Shown here in pieces: positions 55,513-64,000 of a DNA stretch of 64,000 bases (positions are counted from its first letter, which is position 1; every line of letters starts with the position of its first letter). Source of the DNA: Nitrosomonas ureae (GTDB lineage Bacteria > Pseudomonadota > Gammaproteobacteria > Burkholderiales > Nitrosomonadaceae); the NCBI RefSeq assembly GCF_001455205.1, contig NZ_CP013341.1:62001-126000 (forward strand), given 5' to 3'. The notes beneath the pieces are model-generated. The model did no database searches. It worked only from the letters and a program-made list of their open reading frames with translations, and was not told the DNA's origin. The translations under genes were made by a program, and so were the position numbers.

Positions 55513-58500
55513 TTATTTGGGTAACGTTTTACTGGGTCTACCGAAGTTATATCCCTGCACCAGATCGATACCCAACTTTTTAACCATCCTAAAGGTATCT
55601 TCATCTTCAACGTATTCCGCCACGGTTATTTTTCCTAATCCATGCGCCACATCCACCATCGCTTTAACAAAAACCTGATTGTCCCGATTATTGTGCAAGC
55701 CAGTGATAAACAGACCATCTATTTTCAGAATCTCCACGCCTAAGTACTTAAGATAACCAAAGGTGGAAAAACCACTGCCAAAATCATCCAGGCACACTTT
55801 ACAGCCTGACTGATGAATGGACTCAATAAAACGTTGAGCATCCTGAATATCAGAAACGGCAGCGGTTTCGGTTAACTCAATAATCAGGCGACCAGGTTCA
55901 ACACCTCGTTCCATCAATAATTTTCGAATATAAAGCGGTAAGGAAGGCTCATCGAATGTTCGCCCGGAAATATTGATCGCCAGTGGTGGCATACTAAGAT
56001 CATTGGCCAATTTCTCGATACACTCTTTTATAACCCAACGATCAATATCCAGAATTTGACCACTTTTCTCAGCAATTGGAATGAATTGACCTGGCATGAT
56101 CAAGTGACCCGATCGCTCCAGATCCCGCATTCTGATCAGTGCCTCAATATGACTGAGCATTTTATCACTGGTTAAATAAATGCCTTGAAAATGCAACTCG
56201 AACAGATCCTGCTCCAATGCCTGAGCGATTCTGCTACGCCATGTCATTCGTTGCAACATAGCCTCCGAATCATCTCGTGCCGAATCATAAATTGCCCATG
56301 TGTTTTTGCCTTGGTTTTTGGCCTGATACATCGCGGTATCCGCATGCGCAATCAAATCTTCGGTGGTTTCGCCGTGCTCTGGAAAGATCGCTACACCCAA
56401 ACTGCTTGTAAGACGAATATTTCTACCATGAAAACGCAATGGAATGGATGAAATAGCAGTGATAATGCGGGAGGGTAAAACATTTATTTCCTCCTCCGGA
56501 TGAATAATGCTGAGTATGGCAAACTCGTCACCGCCGAGCCGGGCGAAAATTTCTATCTGCCGAATAATGCTGGATATTTCACCGGCAGCTCTGACTAATA
56601 CCGTATCACCCGCGCTATGCCCGAAAGTATCATTGATATATTTGAAATCATCCAGGTCGAAATATAACAAAGCAAATTTTCCCCGGCTACGCAAACAGTT
56701 TGCAATCAAAGATTCGAGTTGCTCCTGAAAGCGATGTCGATTGTAAAGGCCGGTTAACGGATCACGCTCGGCTAAATACAACAATTGCTGAGCGGTTTGA
56801 CGTTCTTGCGTTATGTCTTCGTAAATCCATAACCGTCCTAATAGCCTACCTTCTGCATCAGTAACCGGATACGATAATTGGGTTAGCATGCGACCATCGC
56901 TTAGCTCCAGTTCGAAGCGTTCGCTAATTTCATGCGTATGCATAACATTGAGAACAAACTTAGAGGCATGAGTCGGCTGCGCAAAACGTTCTGTGGATTT
57001 TTCCAGAACAATTTTCGTAGGCAATCCTGTCAGATCGTCATGTTCGTTGACTAACCACATCCTCAAAAAAGCCGGATTCACGTATTCAACCCGACGTTCG
57101 TTATCTTCAAACAAAATACCAATGTTCATGGCTGCAAGCAAGGCACCCATACGGCTTTGTTCGCGCTCCGCCAAAATACGTAGCTCACGCTGATGCTTTT
57201 CGGATAGCTTTAATTCTTCCAAAGAGTGATTCAGCGCTTCCTCACTTCTTTTTAAAGCGATTTCTCTGGTTTTGCGTTCTTCAATATCGGTGTGTATGCC
57301 CAGCATACGCAACGGACGATTTTGATCGTCGTATTCCACCAGCTTACCGTGTGACAATATCCATTTCCAAGTGCCCTGCTGTGTAAGCTGTCGAAATTCC
57401 ACCTGATAATCTTCACGCAAACCGCTAATGTATTCCTGATAAATTCGACATACCCGTTCCTGATCTTCCGCATGCAAGCGCTCCCGCCATTTACTGTTAG
57501 TTTCTACAAATGTATGGGGCGAATAACCAAGCATCAACGCATATTCCGGATTTACTAATACTTCTCCCGTTTGGACATTAAGATCCCACAGGCCCTCATT
57601 GGCAGCAGTCAGAGCCAGACGCAGACGTAACTCACTATTCACTAAATCTCGATGAGCATTCTTGCGCGCAGTCTGGAGGCCGGTGATTGAGCATGCGATC
57701 ATCATATTGGTGGCGACAAAAACGCACAAAATAAAATGATCTAGCGTTAAAGAACCATTTACAAAAGGACCCAGGCCTTGCGCAGTACCCCAGGCTGCTA
57801 TCATGGAAATAGCCGTTGCTGCTAGCACAGCATCAACCGTACCTAAACGCAAACATGCCCAGATCAAAGGAGGGAATACCAGAAAAGCGAGTGATAGTTG
57901 CAAATCTCCGAGTGCAAAAGCACTTCCGAATACCACCCAAGCAATTACAACGCAGACAATGATAATAAAGATGGATTCAACGTTTAAAGCTTCGTGACGA
58001 GTTGGCTTATTTTTATAAGAAGTTACCCCAACTAATAATAGCGGAGCAAAAATCCATATGCCTACAATATCGCCAAACCACCAACCTAGCCAGGCTTGTT
58101 GTATCTGATCCGCTACCAGATTGTCACTAATAAATAAAGCCAACACACCGAGACTGGATGGCAATAACATACAACCCGGCACGATGAGGATAAAAGCCAG
58201 CAAATCGCGGCTGCGCGAAAAATCATTTTTGAAATTGACCACTTGCTTAAGCAATATCGCACCTGATATCGGTCCTAGAGTGTTACCTAATGCAATGAGA
58301 CTGGCCGTGGATAACATAAGATCACCGGTGGTTAAATTGACTAGCAATGCACCCAAAAAAATACCCGGCCAGCACCAAAATCCCCAAACCATGAGTGCCG
58401 CAAGGGCTATTCCCGCGGGAGGCCAGAATAAGGTGATGTTCGATCCCATATAAGGAAAAATCAAACCCAATTTGCCGGTCGCAAAATAGATTATGGTTAA

Positions 58501-58602
58501 TAAAGCAACCCCTAAAATCTGAAACACCAATGATGCAGTTTTCTTTTTTTTCATTTGCTTCAGTATTAAAATTGGAGAATCAAATTTAAACATAAGAATC
58601 AT
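55513..58602 (-). CDS. MASE1-PAS-GGDEF-EAL cyclic-di-GMP enzyme
   Basis: Bifunctional-type c-di-GMP protein of 1029 residues. An N-terminal MASE1 membrane sensor (about 20-310, with GKLGLIFPYMGSNITLFWPP) is followed by two PAS domains (about 325-450 and 480-600), GGDEF (about 610-770, ARLGGDEFAIL) and EAL (about 785-1025). The EAL domain keeps its catalytic set: IEALIR, NISGRTF, IELTE, LDDFGSGF, LKIDG and AEYVE, so phosphodiesterase activity is expected. The I-site position reads RQIE instead of RxxD. Start could be 58602 or an internal ATG at 58593 or 58554. Confidence 0.92.
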   Translation of the reverse strand: MILMFKFDSPILILKQMKKKKTASLVFQILGVALLTIIYFATGKLGLIFPYMGSNITLFWPPAGIALAALMVWGFWCWPGIFLGALLVNLTTGDLMLSTASLIALGNTLGPISGAILLKQVVNFKNDFSRSRDLLAFILIVPGCMLLPSSLGVLALFISDNLVADQIQQAWLGWWFGDIVGIWIFAPLLLVGVTSYKNKPTRHEALNVESIFIIIVCVVIAWVVFGSAFALGDLQLSLAFLVFPPLIWACLRLGTVDAVLAATAISMIAAWGTAQGLGPFVNGSLTLDHFILCVFVATNMMIACSITGLQTARKNAHRDLVNSELRLRLALTAANEGLWDLNVQTGEVLVNPEYALMLGYSPHTFVETNSKWRERLHAEDQERVCRIYQEYISGLREDYQVEFRQLTQQGTWKWILSHGKLVEYDDQNRPLRMLGIHTDIEERKTREIALKRSEEALNHSLEELKLSEKHQRELRILAEREQSRMGALLAAMNIGILFEDNERRVEYVNPAFLRMWLVNEHDDLTGLPTKIVLEKSTERFAQPTHASKFVLNVMHTHEISERFELELSDGRMLTQLSYPVTDAEGRLLGRLWIYEDITQERQTAQQLLYLAERDPLTGLYNRHRFQEQLESLIANCLRSRGKFALLYFDLDDFKYINDTFGHSAGDTVLVRAAGEISSIIRQIEIFARLGGDEFAILSIIHPEEEINVLPSRIITAISSIPLRFHGRNIRLTSSLGVAIFPEHGETTEDLIAHADTAMYQAKNQGKNTWAIYDSARDDSEAMLQRMTWRSRIAQALEQDLFELHFQGIYLTSDKMLSHIEALIRMRDLERSGHLIMPGQFIPIAEKSGQILDIDRWVIKECIEKLANDLSMPPLAINISGRTFDEPSLPLYIRKLLMERGVEPGRLIIELTETAAVSDIQDAQRFIESIHQSGCKVCLDDFGSGFSTFGYLKYLGVEILKIDGLFITGLHNNRDNQVFVKAMVDVAHGLGKITVAEYVEDEDTFRMVKKLGIDLVQGYNFGRPSKTLPK

Positions 58603-58958
58603 TATCTTATGTTACACAAAAATGCTTTCCAGACTAGGGCTCATATTTGTTATTGCGGACTATACAGCTTATGAGGTTACATAAAAATAGTTATCATGTA
58701 CTGGTAATGTAGGTTATTCGGAAAATTGTGATAAGCAATCTTTGGCATTGCAGGAACACAACAACTCGTGCCAATTGCATCTCAATTTTTAGTGTTACTG
58801 TTTTGTAGCGATATATGATATAAAGAAGGGATGTGCTATGCGAAAGTATCCAGCAAGTCGGCCTTTTCCATGACAATTGCTATGTGCGGTCAAATAGCAC
58901 AATCTTTTTAAGGATGTTTTGATATTAATTATCTTCAATATCATAAGGAGTAATAGTC
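58603..58958. other. Regulatory gap upstream of smbP
   Basis: About 355 AT-rich bases. Near smbP, GATATT-aattatcttc-AATATC (about 58921-58942) forms an inverted repeat that loosely resembles a Fur box. A Shine-Dalgarno AAGGAG precedes the smbP ATG. No other gene seen. Confidence 0.4.
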
Positions 58959-59309
58959 ATGAAAAAGATATCAAATATTATTGCAATTGGAATATTGGCG
59001 CTTTTCTTGAGTACCCAGGCTACAGCATCCGACGCACCAGAGAAAATGAAGGCGATGGAACATATTGACGAAGCTATCAAGCATGGGAAAATGGGGCATG
59101 CCAAAGAATTGCTTGAGCATGCCAAGGAAAGCCGGGATCAAGCTAATGCAGCATTGGCAGCAGGTGCCGATGCTCATATGGATCAAGCTGTCAAGCATTT
59201 AGATGAAGCTATCAAGCACGCTGAAATGGGACATGCCGATGAAGCAACCAAGCATGCCGAAGAAGCCCATAGCCATATGCATCAGTCCGGTGGCAGAGCT
59301 CATAATTAA
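58959..59309 (+). CDS. smbP: SmbP, small metal-binding protein
   Basis: Periplasmic four-helix-type protein first described in N. europaea that binds several copper or other divalent metal ions through histidines; probably metal storage or detoxification. 116-residue precursor with a signal peptide ending TATASD. The mature part is two similar halves: MEHIDEAIKHGKMGHAKEL and VKHLDEAIKHAEMGHADEA, both rich in His and Glu, ending HAEEAHSHMHQ. Stands alone between the MASE1 protein and the regulator region. Confidence 0.93.
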   Translation: MKKISNIIAIGILALFLSTQATASDAPEKMKAMEHIDEAIKHGKMGHAKELLEHAKESRDQANAALAAGADAHMDQAVKHLDEAIKHAEMGHADEATKHAEEAHSHMHQSGGRAHN

Positions 59310-59610
59310 ATTTTAACTTTAGTACAGAATATGTACCCTCAGTATCACTGGGGGGTACATCATAGACAAGACATTCATTAAGAATGTCCTTCTATAGAGC
59401 CTCTTCAATACTACCCACACCATTTATTTTTCTATTGCAAGCCCGGTTGTTCATGCGCAATCTCGGCGCAAAATAATGTGACAGAATCAATGCTGCAACC
59501 TGGGTACTGCAAGCGCCGAGTGCGGTCGGCTTGAGGATATCGGCTTTTAATGAAATTCGATTGTGGGCATGACTAAAAGTATTGTTAAAGTATAAGCGCC
59601 GTGCAAATTT
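59310..59610. other. Gap after smbP with a hairpin
   Basis: A stem ATGTACCC / GGGTACAT (59331-59338 and 59353-59360) just past smbP may act as its 3' hairpin although no T-run follows. The remaining 250 bases show nothing I can name. Confidence 0.4.
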
Positions 59611-60255
59611 CTAACCAACAGGGCTTGCAATCGCAAAACAGCAGTAATTTCCTTTTTTGACTATACATTCTTTATGCTCGATATCAACCTTTAACAGTGA
59701 AGCCAAGAAACTCAAATCAAGCGCACAGAACCCCTGATATTCTTCCGCAAGCTTATAAAAAATACAGTTATTAGCGATAATCTCAGTATATCTCTCCGAA
59801 ATCTGCTTCACGCTTGCATCATAACCAAGCTCACACATAATGGTCACTACTTCACGCAATCTATCAGCAGATGACAATTGTTTTGTCATACGACTTTCAA
59901 ATTCTCCGGCCATTTGCTCTCCAAGTGAGCGCAAACACAGTTGTGACTCCTGTTCACCCAGATTTTTATCAACCCAGGAAAGAAGCAGCTTTGCAATAAA
60001 CGAATAGCGCCTTTGGAATAACTCTAGGCCGCTCGGAGATAATGAGTAAATTTTGCTCGGCCTGCCCCCTGTACTTTCCAGCATAGCGCTCTGAATAAAA
60101 CCACTACTGCCAAGACTGGAAAGATGCTGATTCACTGCGTTGCGGGAAATAGATAATAAATGTGACAGCTCATCCACCGTAAGTCCATTGCGGTGGCGAA
60201 GTAAAGCGGTGACTAAGGATTGTTGACTCTGACCTAGCAATGATAAAGAGAACAT
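59611..60255 (-). CDS. SufR-like winged-helix regulator with C-terminal cysteines
   Basis: 214 residues of the COG2345 type (ArsR/SufR-like). The N-terminal winged helix spans about 8-75 (LTVDELSHLLSISRNAVNQH, STGGRPSKIYSLS). The C-terminal part has cysteines C164-x12-C177, then C197, C205 and C206 (NCIFYK, YQGFCALD, KECIVKKGNYCC). SufR proteins hold an Fe-S cluster through a C-x12-C pair plus further cysteines, so this is probably a redox or iron sensor (inference). Divergent from two small membrane proteins, its likely targets. Confidence 0.8.
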   Translation of the reverse strand: MFSLSLLGQSQQSLVTALLRHRNGLTVDELSHLLSISRNAVNQHLSSLGSSGFIQSAMLESTGGRPSKIYSLSPSGLELFQRRYSFIAKLLLSWVDKNLGEQESQLCLRSLGEQMAGEFESRMTKQLSSADRLREVVTIMCELGYDASVKQISERYTEIIANNCIFYKLAEEYQGFCALDLSFLASLLKVDIEHKECIVKKGNYCCFAIASPVG

Positions 60256-60286
60256 TCTAGCTTTTTGTGATAATTAATCTTAAAAG

Positions 60287-60310
60287 TTTTGGCATATTTT
60301 TATTGCAAAA
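60287..60310. promoter_or_regulatory. Imperfect inverted repeat between the regulator and its divergent genes
   Basis: TTTTGGCAT-attttt-ATTGCAAAA, 7 of 9 bases paired, in the 116-base divergent promoter region. Possible operator of the SufR-like regulator. Confidence 0.3.
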
Positions 60311-60371
60311 GCTCCAAAATATAAAGTAAAGTACAAATCCTCATAATATTATAGGAAGAGAGGAGAAATTA

Positions 60372-60710
60372 ATGCTTACATATTTAATCATAGTTTTAGC
60401 AATTGCAGCTGTCGGTGGCGTTGTATTAGCCATGAAAATATTTTCCGGGCAGTTAGCACCCTGGTCTTTGTCCATAGTGCATGCTTTATTAGGTGCAACA
60501 GGTCTGGTCATGTTAATTCTGCTGGTTCTGGAAGGCTCAGGAGACGGACGTTTGACGGCCGCGCTTGGTTTGCTTGTAGTGGCTGCATTAGGTGGATTCT
60601 ATCTCGCTTCGATCCATGTAAAGGGTAGCATTGCACCGAAAAATGTCGTGCTCATCCATGCAGGTGTGGCGGTGGCCGGTTTTCTCACATTACTGAGTCT
60701 GTTTATTTAG
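60372..60710 (+). CDS. Four-helix membrane protein with internal duplication
   Basis: 112 hydrophobic residues with about four membrane segments; no family recognised. It contains an internal repeat: APWSLSIVHALLGATG (29-44) and APKNVVLIHAGVAVAG (88-103), each with a histidine seven residues after the proline (H37 and H96). Paired histidines in such helices could bind haem or metal (inference). GAGAGGAGAAA precedes the ATG. It begins a two-gene operon with the DUF2231 protein. Confidence 0.7.
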   Translation: MLTYLIIVLAIAAVGGVVLAMKIFSGQLAPWSLSIVHALLGATGLVMLILLVLEGSGDGRLTAALGLLVVAALGGFYLASIHVKGSIAPKNVVLIHAGVAVAGFLTLLSLFI

Positions 60711-60730
60711 CTAGCCAGGAAATAATCCAC

Positions 60731-61171
60731 ATGAAACACCCTATCCACCCAATGTTAGTTCATTTTCCAATCGCAACTTGGTTTCTTGCAACAATGGCAG
60801 ACATTGCCAGTCTCTTTACAAATGAACAAGTAGGGTGGGTAGCTGGGGTGTTGCTTATCATCGGAACGATCACCGCATTGCTTGCCATGATGACCGGCCT
60901 ATTGGAACTTGGAAAAATCGATCAACAGAGCCCTGCACTCAAGATTGCGAATCAGCACATGATACTTATGATGATCAGTTGGTCTTTTTATGCGGTCAGC
61001 TTGTTTCTGCGTCTAAATGGCACACATCTTGAGCAACCAGGTTTAATGGCCATTTCTTTTTCGATTATGGGATTCATTTTTCTTTGCAGTGCAGGCTGGA
61101 TGGGAGGAAAGCTCGTGTATGAACACGGTGTAGGTATTCATCACCTAAAGAAAGAAAATTTAAATCAATAA
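60731..61171 (+). CDS. DUF2231 membrane protein
   Basis: 146 residues with four membrane segments and the DUF2231 start KHPIHPMLVHFPIATWF, containing histidines at 2, 5 and 10 positions typical of the family, and NQHMILMMISW further on. Members are predicted redox-related membrane proteins of unknown function and are often near haem or Fe-S proteins. 20 bases after the previous gene. Confidence 0.85.
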   Translation: MKHPIHPMLVHFPIATWFLATMADIASLFTNEQVGWVAGVLLIIGTITALLAMMTGLLELGKIDQQSPALKIANQHMILMMISWSFYAVSLFLRLNGTHLEQPGLMAISFSIMGFIFLCSAGWMGGKLVYEHGVGIHHLKKENLNQ

Positions 61172-61558
61172 CCTGACCATCCCTCCTCATTTGTTGTAAT
61201 GCAACTTCTGACTTATCGATAGTGCCTCTGTATCAATTTACCTCGTATAATCTTTCATCCAAATCTCTTAATTTCTGATTAAGCTAAAACTATCAAAATG
61301 ACCTTTTTTCTCAATTTAACCATGAAGAAATCCGTTCGCCGCTGCCAAAACCAAACCTAAATGACCAGGAGATCACCGAAGCATATACAAAACTACCTCG
61401 AAGTTACAGGGCGTCATACGATCTTTGTCTTTCCTGCGCCAGATATGCGCGGGGCAAAAATGCCTTTGCAAGTGATGTTGCAAAATAGCAATGGTAAGGT
61501 GGTTCATCAATTGACGAAGGAAATAACAGGCGAAATTACCTGATAATCCAAGCGAATT
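61172..61558. other. Gap with a possible truncated gene
   Basis: About 390 bases. A 60-codon plus-strand frame at 61361-61543 ends in a plausible beta-rich sequence (LQVMLQNSNGKVVHQLTKE) but starts without a good ribosome site. It could be the tail of a lost gene. No hairpin terminator seen. Confidence 0.3.
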
Positions 61559-64000
61559 TCAATTGGAATCCGCTGCGGATGATTCGCTGCTCAATGCTTC
61601 CAGTTTTTCCATTATGGGTATCAATAATTCTTCATCGGGGTCTTGTCCCGCGTGTGCGCAACAAGAAAAATAGGCTTTGCAGAGTTTGACCATCAAGTGG
61701 TCAAATGCCATCGGCATCCGGAAAAACAAGCGGCTTAATACCTGAATTCCACGGATGAATGTTGCTGCGGCGAGCGCATCCTCATTGCCGCGAAAAATAG
61801 AACCCAAAGTACCCAAACTCATCGCCAAACCCGATTCATATGCGTCTGGATTTTTTCCGCTTAATCGCTCATAAATCTTAACTGCACGTTGCGCCGCTGC
61901 TAAAGCTTCTTCGCGTTGACCCAGCTCATGGTAGAAACGACCCTGATTGTTCAAGCTCATCGCCAAATCTGGCTCAAATCTATCTGAAATTCTCTCACTT
62001 AACCGTTCGCAAATTTCAACTGCACGTTGCGCCGCTCCCAGCGCTTCCTGGTGAAGTTTCAATTCACTGTAAAATAATCCCAGATTGTTCAAACTACTCG
62101 CCAGATCCGGCTCAAATGCATCGGGATTTTTCGCGTTCAAACGTTCATAAATTTCAACTGCACGTCGCGCCACTTTCAACGCTTCCTTGCAATGTCCCAA
62201 CTCGCTATAGAAACCACCCAGACTGTTCAAGCTCTTCGCCATATCCGACTCAAATGCATCGGGATTCTTTGCGCTTAAACGTTCTAGTATTTCAAGCGAG
62301 CGCTGTCCCGCTTGCAACGCTTTCTTGCGATATCCCAACTTACGATAACGATTACCCAGACTGTTTAAAATTATCGCCAAATACGCTTCGAATGCATTTG
62401 GTTTCTTTTCGCTTAAACGTTCATAAATCTCAACTGAATGTTGCGTTGCTTCTAACGCTTTTTCAAGAAAGCCCAATTTATCATAACGAATACCCAGATT
62501 ATTTAAACTACCCCCTAGATCCAGCTCAAACACACCTGAATTCTTTGCATTTAAACATTCCCGCATTTCAACTGCACGTTGTACCGCTTCCAGCGCCTCT
62601 TCGTGACGTCCCAGTTCACCATACAAACTACCCAGATTATTGAAAATCAATGCCTGCTCCGGTAAATCTTCAGCAACAGATTGACTCAATAGTGCTTGAT
62701 ATACTCTAACCGAGAAACTCCTTAAGGAAACACTGTATTGCGGCAACATACCGGCAATCTGCCATAACTCATTCCGGGATTGATGATTTAACAATGGAAT
62801 CAGCCAATCCGCCAGAGCCAAATCATCGATTGGGTATAAGTCTTGCGTAGAACGCAATAAATTAGCCCAGGCCGTTTCGCCACCCAGCACGATGGCATGC
62901 TGCAAGGTTTTTTGTAAGCCAGCGCCTTGGCGCAAAATAGTAACGGCAAACACTGAACCGATCAGATCGGGTTGAATCGGATTGAGCATCCCATCGGCGC
63001 GGTTCGCATCGGCTAGGAATTGATCGAGCACGTTACCCGTCTTAGCGGGTTCGGTTTGCGGATAACCACAGTTTTCAGCTTCCTGTCGAATGATATTGAA
63101 CAAATATGGGTGCTGCAGGGATATTTTTCCGGAAAAAACCAGCAACGCGACCATCCGCTCCAACAATGTCATCGGAACACCAGCCGCTTTGCATAATTTG
63201 CGTAGATAGCCGCGCTCGCGCTCGACGGCTTGTTGCAACAACATCGCAGAACGCCATGTCAGAAATTGATTGGCGGAACCTATCTCGCAATTGTGCAATG
63301 CGGCCATTTGCAAATACAGCGGTCGCCCGCTAGTATTACGCCAAAGCTGCTGATAATCGGCAGTAGAAAAATGTGGCAGTTGCGGTGCAGATTTTTTCTG
63401 CAGCTTTTCCCAGCTTGTCAGGGTTGCTTGCAGAATTTCCTGCATGGTTTGCTCTGTATCGTGATGCTGCGGCGGTAGCAACTTCATGGCCGGTTGCCAG
63501 GCATCCTGGATGTCGTCGGTCAATGCGCCTTCGCCGGTTGTCAAAATTTCTTTCATCCAGCCTTGTTCTCGTTCGGCATGGCGCTCAAGCAACAATATGC
63601 GTAATTTGGCCGCGGGTTGTATCGTTTCATCGCGGGTGATACGCACGCATTGCTGTATCAATTTTTTCAGACTTTCCAGCTTGGTGGCAGCGTAGTCGAT
63701 GATGATCAGGGTATCGACCATCAACGCCCAATTGGCAAATTGATCGTGTTGCACCAATTGATCAAGTGCTGCATGATCCAAAAAACCACTGTCCCATGGC
63801 GTATCCCGGCACACTTTGGCAAATTCATGCGCCAGACGGGTTTTTCCTATGCCACCTTCGCCGATCATGACCTGCCAGCTAAACTTTGCATCGAAATTGC
63901 ACCAGAATTGCAGTTGCTGTAATTCATGGGCACGGCCCAGCAGAGGGACAAAATCGTTATATGCTCGTAACCAGCGGCTGGACGGCTGACAGCTATCCAG
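61559..64000 (-). CDS. STAND-type P-loop NTPase with TPR repeats (N-terminus outside window)
   Basis: The frame is open to the right edge; at least 813 codons are visible, and the ATG at 63868 lies inside the Walker A strand (WQVMIGEGGIGKTRLAHEF), so it is not the start. Walker B is LIIIDYAA. A helical region follows, then TPR-like repeats of 46 residues (about 401-715 counted from that ATG), with consensus SLNNLGxxYxELGxxEEALxAAQRAVEIYERL. The C-terminal ~50 residues are helical. STAND proteins are signal-triggered switches (NLR-like, Avs-type antiphage, regulators); the effector domain would be at the unseen N-terminus. Confidence 0.8.
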   Translation of the reverse strand: MDSCQPSSRWLRAYNDFVPLLGRAHELQQLQFWCNFDAKFSWQVMIGEGGIGKTRLAHEFAKVCRDTPWDSGFLDHAALDQLVQHDQFANWALMVDTLIIIDYAATKLESLKKLIQQCVRITRDETIQPAAKLRILLLERHAEREQGWMKEILTTGEGALTDDIQDAWQPAMKLLPPQHHDTEQTMQEILQATLTSWEKLQKKSAPQLPHFSTADYQQLWRNTSGRPLYLQMAALHNCEIGSANQFLTWRSAMLLQQAVERERGYLRKLCKAAGVPMTLLERMVALLVFSGKISLQHPYLFNIIRQEAENCGYPQTEPAKTGNVLDQFLADANRADGMLNPIQPDLIGSVFAVTILRQGAGLQKTLQHAIVLGGETAWANLLRSTQDLYPIDDLALADWLIPLLNHQSRNELWQIAGMLPQYSVSLRSFSVRVYQALLSQSVAEDLPEQALIFNNLGSLYGELGRHEEALEAVQRAVEMRECLNAKNSGVFELDLGGSLNNLGIRYDKLGFLEKALEATQHSVEIYERLSEKKPNAFEAYLAIILNSLGNRYRKLGYRKKALQAGQRSLEILERLSAKNPDAFESDMAKSLNSLGGFYSELGHCKEALKVARRAVEIYERLNAKNPDAFEPDLASSLNNLGLFYSELKLHQEALGAAQRAVEICERLSERISDRFEPDLAMSLNNQGRFYHELGQREEALAAAQRAVKIYERLSGKNPDAYESGLAMSLGTLGSIFRGNEDALAAATFIRGIQVLSRLFFRMPMAFDHLMVKLCKAYFSCCAHAGQDPDEELLIPIMEKLEALSSESSAADSN
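61841..62668 (-). repeat. Six 138-bp TPR-coding repeats
   Basis: Inside the NTPase gene, about six copies of a 46-codon unit (start residues about 401, 447, 493, 539, 585, 631 from the ATG at 63868) follow each other without spacers; phrases such as GCGTTCAAACG-type and AAATCTCAACTG-like segments recur. Such arrays change length by recombination. Confidence 0.7.

Noticed and set aside
58921..58942. Fur box upstream of smbP
   Set aside because: The inverted repeat only loosely matches the 19-base Fur consensus; recorded in the gap entry, not as a site.
62116..62643. A 175-codon repetitive plus-strand frame
   Set aside because: It is the mirror of the 138-bp TPR repeats of the NTPase gene; its apparent repeats come from that gene.
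61841..62668. Regular repeats that might suggest a CRISPR array
   Set aside because: The unit is 138 bp without spacers and encodes TPR helices in one continuous frame.
1..64000. tRNA or rRNA genes
   Set aside because: Scanning intergenic regions by eye found no cloverleaf with a TTCGAxTC T-loop and no rRNA sequence; a tRNA search program would settle this.

Overview
The window reads as a chromosomal segment of an ammonia-oxidising betaproteobacterium of the genus Nitrosomonas. The diagnostic genes are nitrosocyanin (52338-52748), cytochrome P460 (53536-54126), the small metal-binding protein SmbP (58959-59309) and a copper nitrite reductase NirK (39400-40500), a combination known from ammonia-oxidising bacteria. 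The P460 carries alanine at residue 131 where N. europaea P460 has its catalytic glutamate, which points to a relative of the Nitrosomonas sp. AL212 / oligotropha-type strains (inference). The DNA is fairly AT-rich and packed with housekeeping genes, with looser, damaged stretches at 11.9-13.4 kb, 16.2-18 kb, 50.7-55.5 kb and from 61.2 kb to the end.

Layout. 1-3.2 kb: purT (partial), queG, tsaE, amiC. 3.4-6.8 kb: a four-gene MCE/Mla-type lipid transport operon. 6.9-8.3 kb: lptM-lysA. 8.4-10.4 kb: squalene synthase and hpnA (hopanoid lipids). 10.7-11.9 kb: cheY-cheZ. 12-14 kb: a decayed coding relic, a small exported protein and a frameshifted pbpG. 14-19.9 kb: carboxypeptidase Taq, hemJ, a HigBA-like toxin-antitoxin pair, an unknown membrane coiled-coil protein, peptide deformylase, MTIP/MTAP phosphorylase, HPRT. 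19.8-26.2 kb: ligA, a DUF2914 protein, a Nudix hydrolase, a DUF4126 protein, then earP-efp. 26.3-33.3 kb: a complete iscR-sufA-sufBCDSU-nfu iron-sulfur operon read leftward from a promoter overlapped by two tandem IscR-type sites. 33.9-36.1 kb: a flavoprotein, an SRPBCC protein and a stand-alone LOV blue-light receptor in one leftward operon. 36.3-44.6 kb: gluQ, mpl, apt, nirK, gshA-gshB, an exported cyclophilin. 44.6-50.7 kb: ftsH, a FadL-type porin, a GGDEF protein with a degenerate EAL domain. 50.7-55.5 kb: wrecked IS3 and IS30 elements, nitrosocyanin, cytochrome P460 and a frameshifted DUF1614 gene. 55.5-61.2 kb: a MASE1-PAS-GGDEF-EAL protein, smbP, and a cysteine-rich regulator divergent from two small membrane proteins. 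61.6-64 kb: a large STAND-type NTPase with 46-residue TPR repeats that runs off the right edge.

How genes work together. The SUF operon supplies Fe-S clusters for the abundant cytochrome and redox enzymes of nitrifiers, and its regulator IscR keeps the three-Cys-one-His ligand set of the E. coli protein. EarP would rhamnosylate Arg32 of the EF-P encoded next to it. GshA and GshB form a two-step glutathione pathway. Nitrosocyanin, P460 and NirK belong to the hydroxylamine/nitrogen-oxide side of nitrification. The most novel-looking system is the LOV photoreceptor operon: ammonia oxidisers are light-sensitive, and a short LOV protein co-encoded with a NADH dehydrogenase-like flavoprotein and a lipid-binding-fold protein suggests an undescribed light response. 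A second candidate is the Fe-S-type regulator with the two histidine-bearing membrane proteins at 59.6-61.2 kb. No tRNA, rRNA or CRISPR array was recognised by eye. Several frameshifts lie in or near homopolymers, so sequencing error must be excluded before calling those genes dead.
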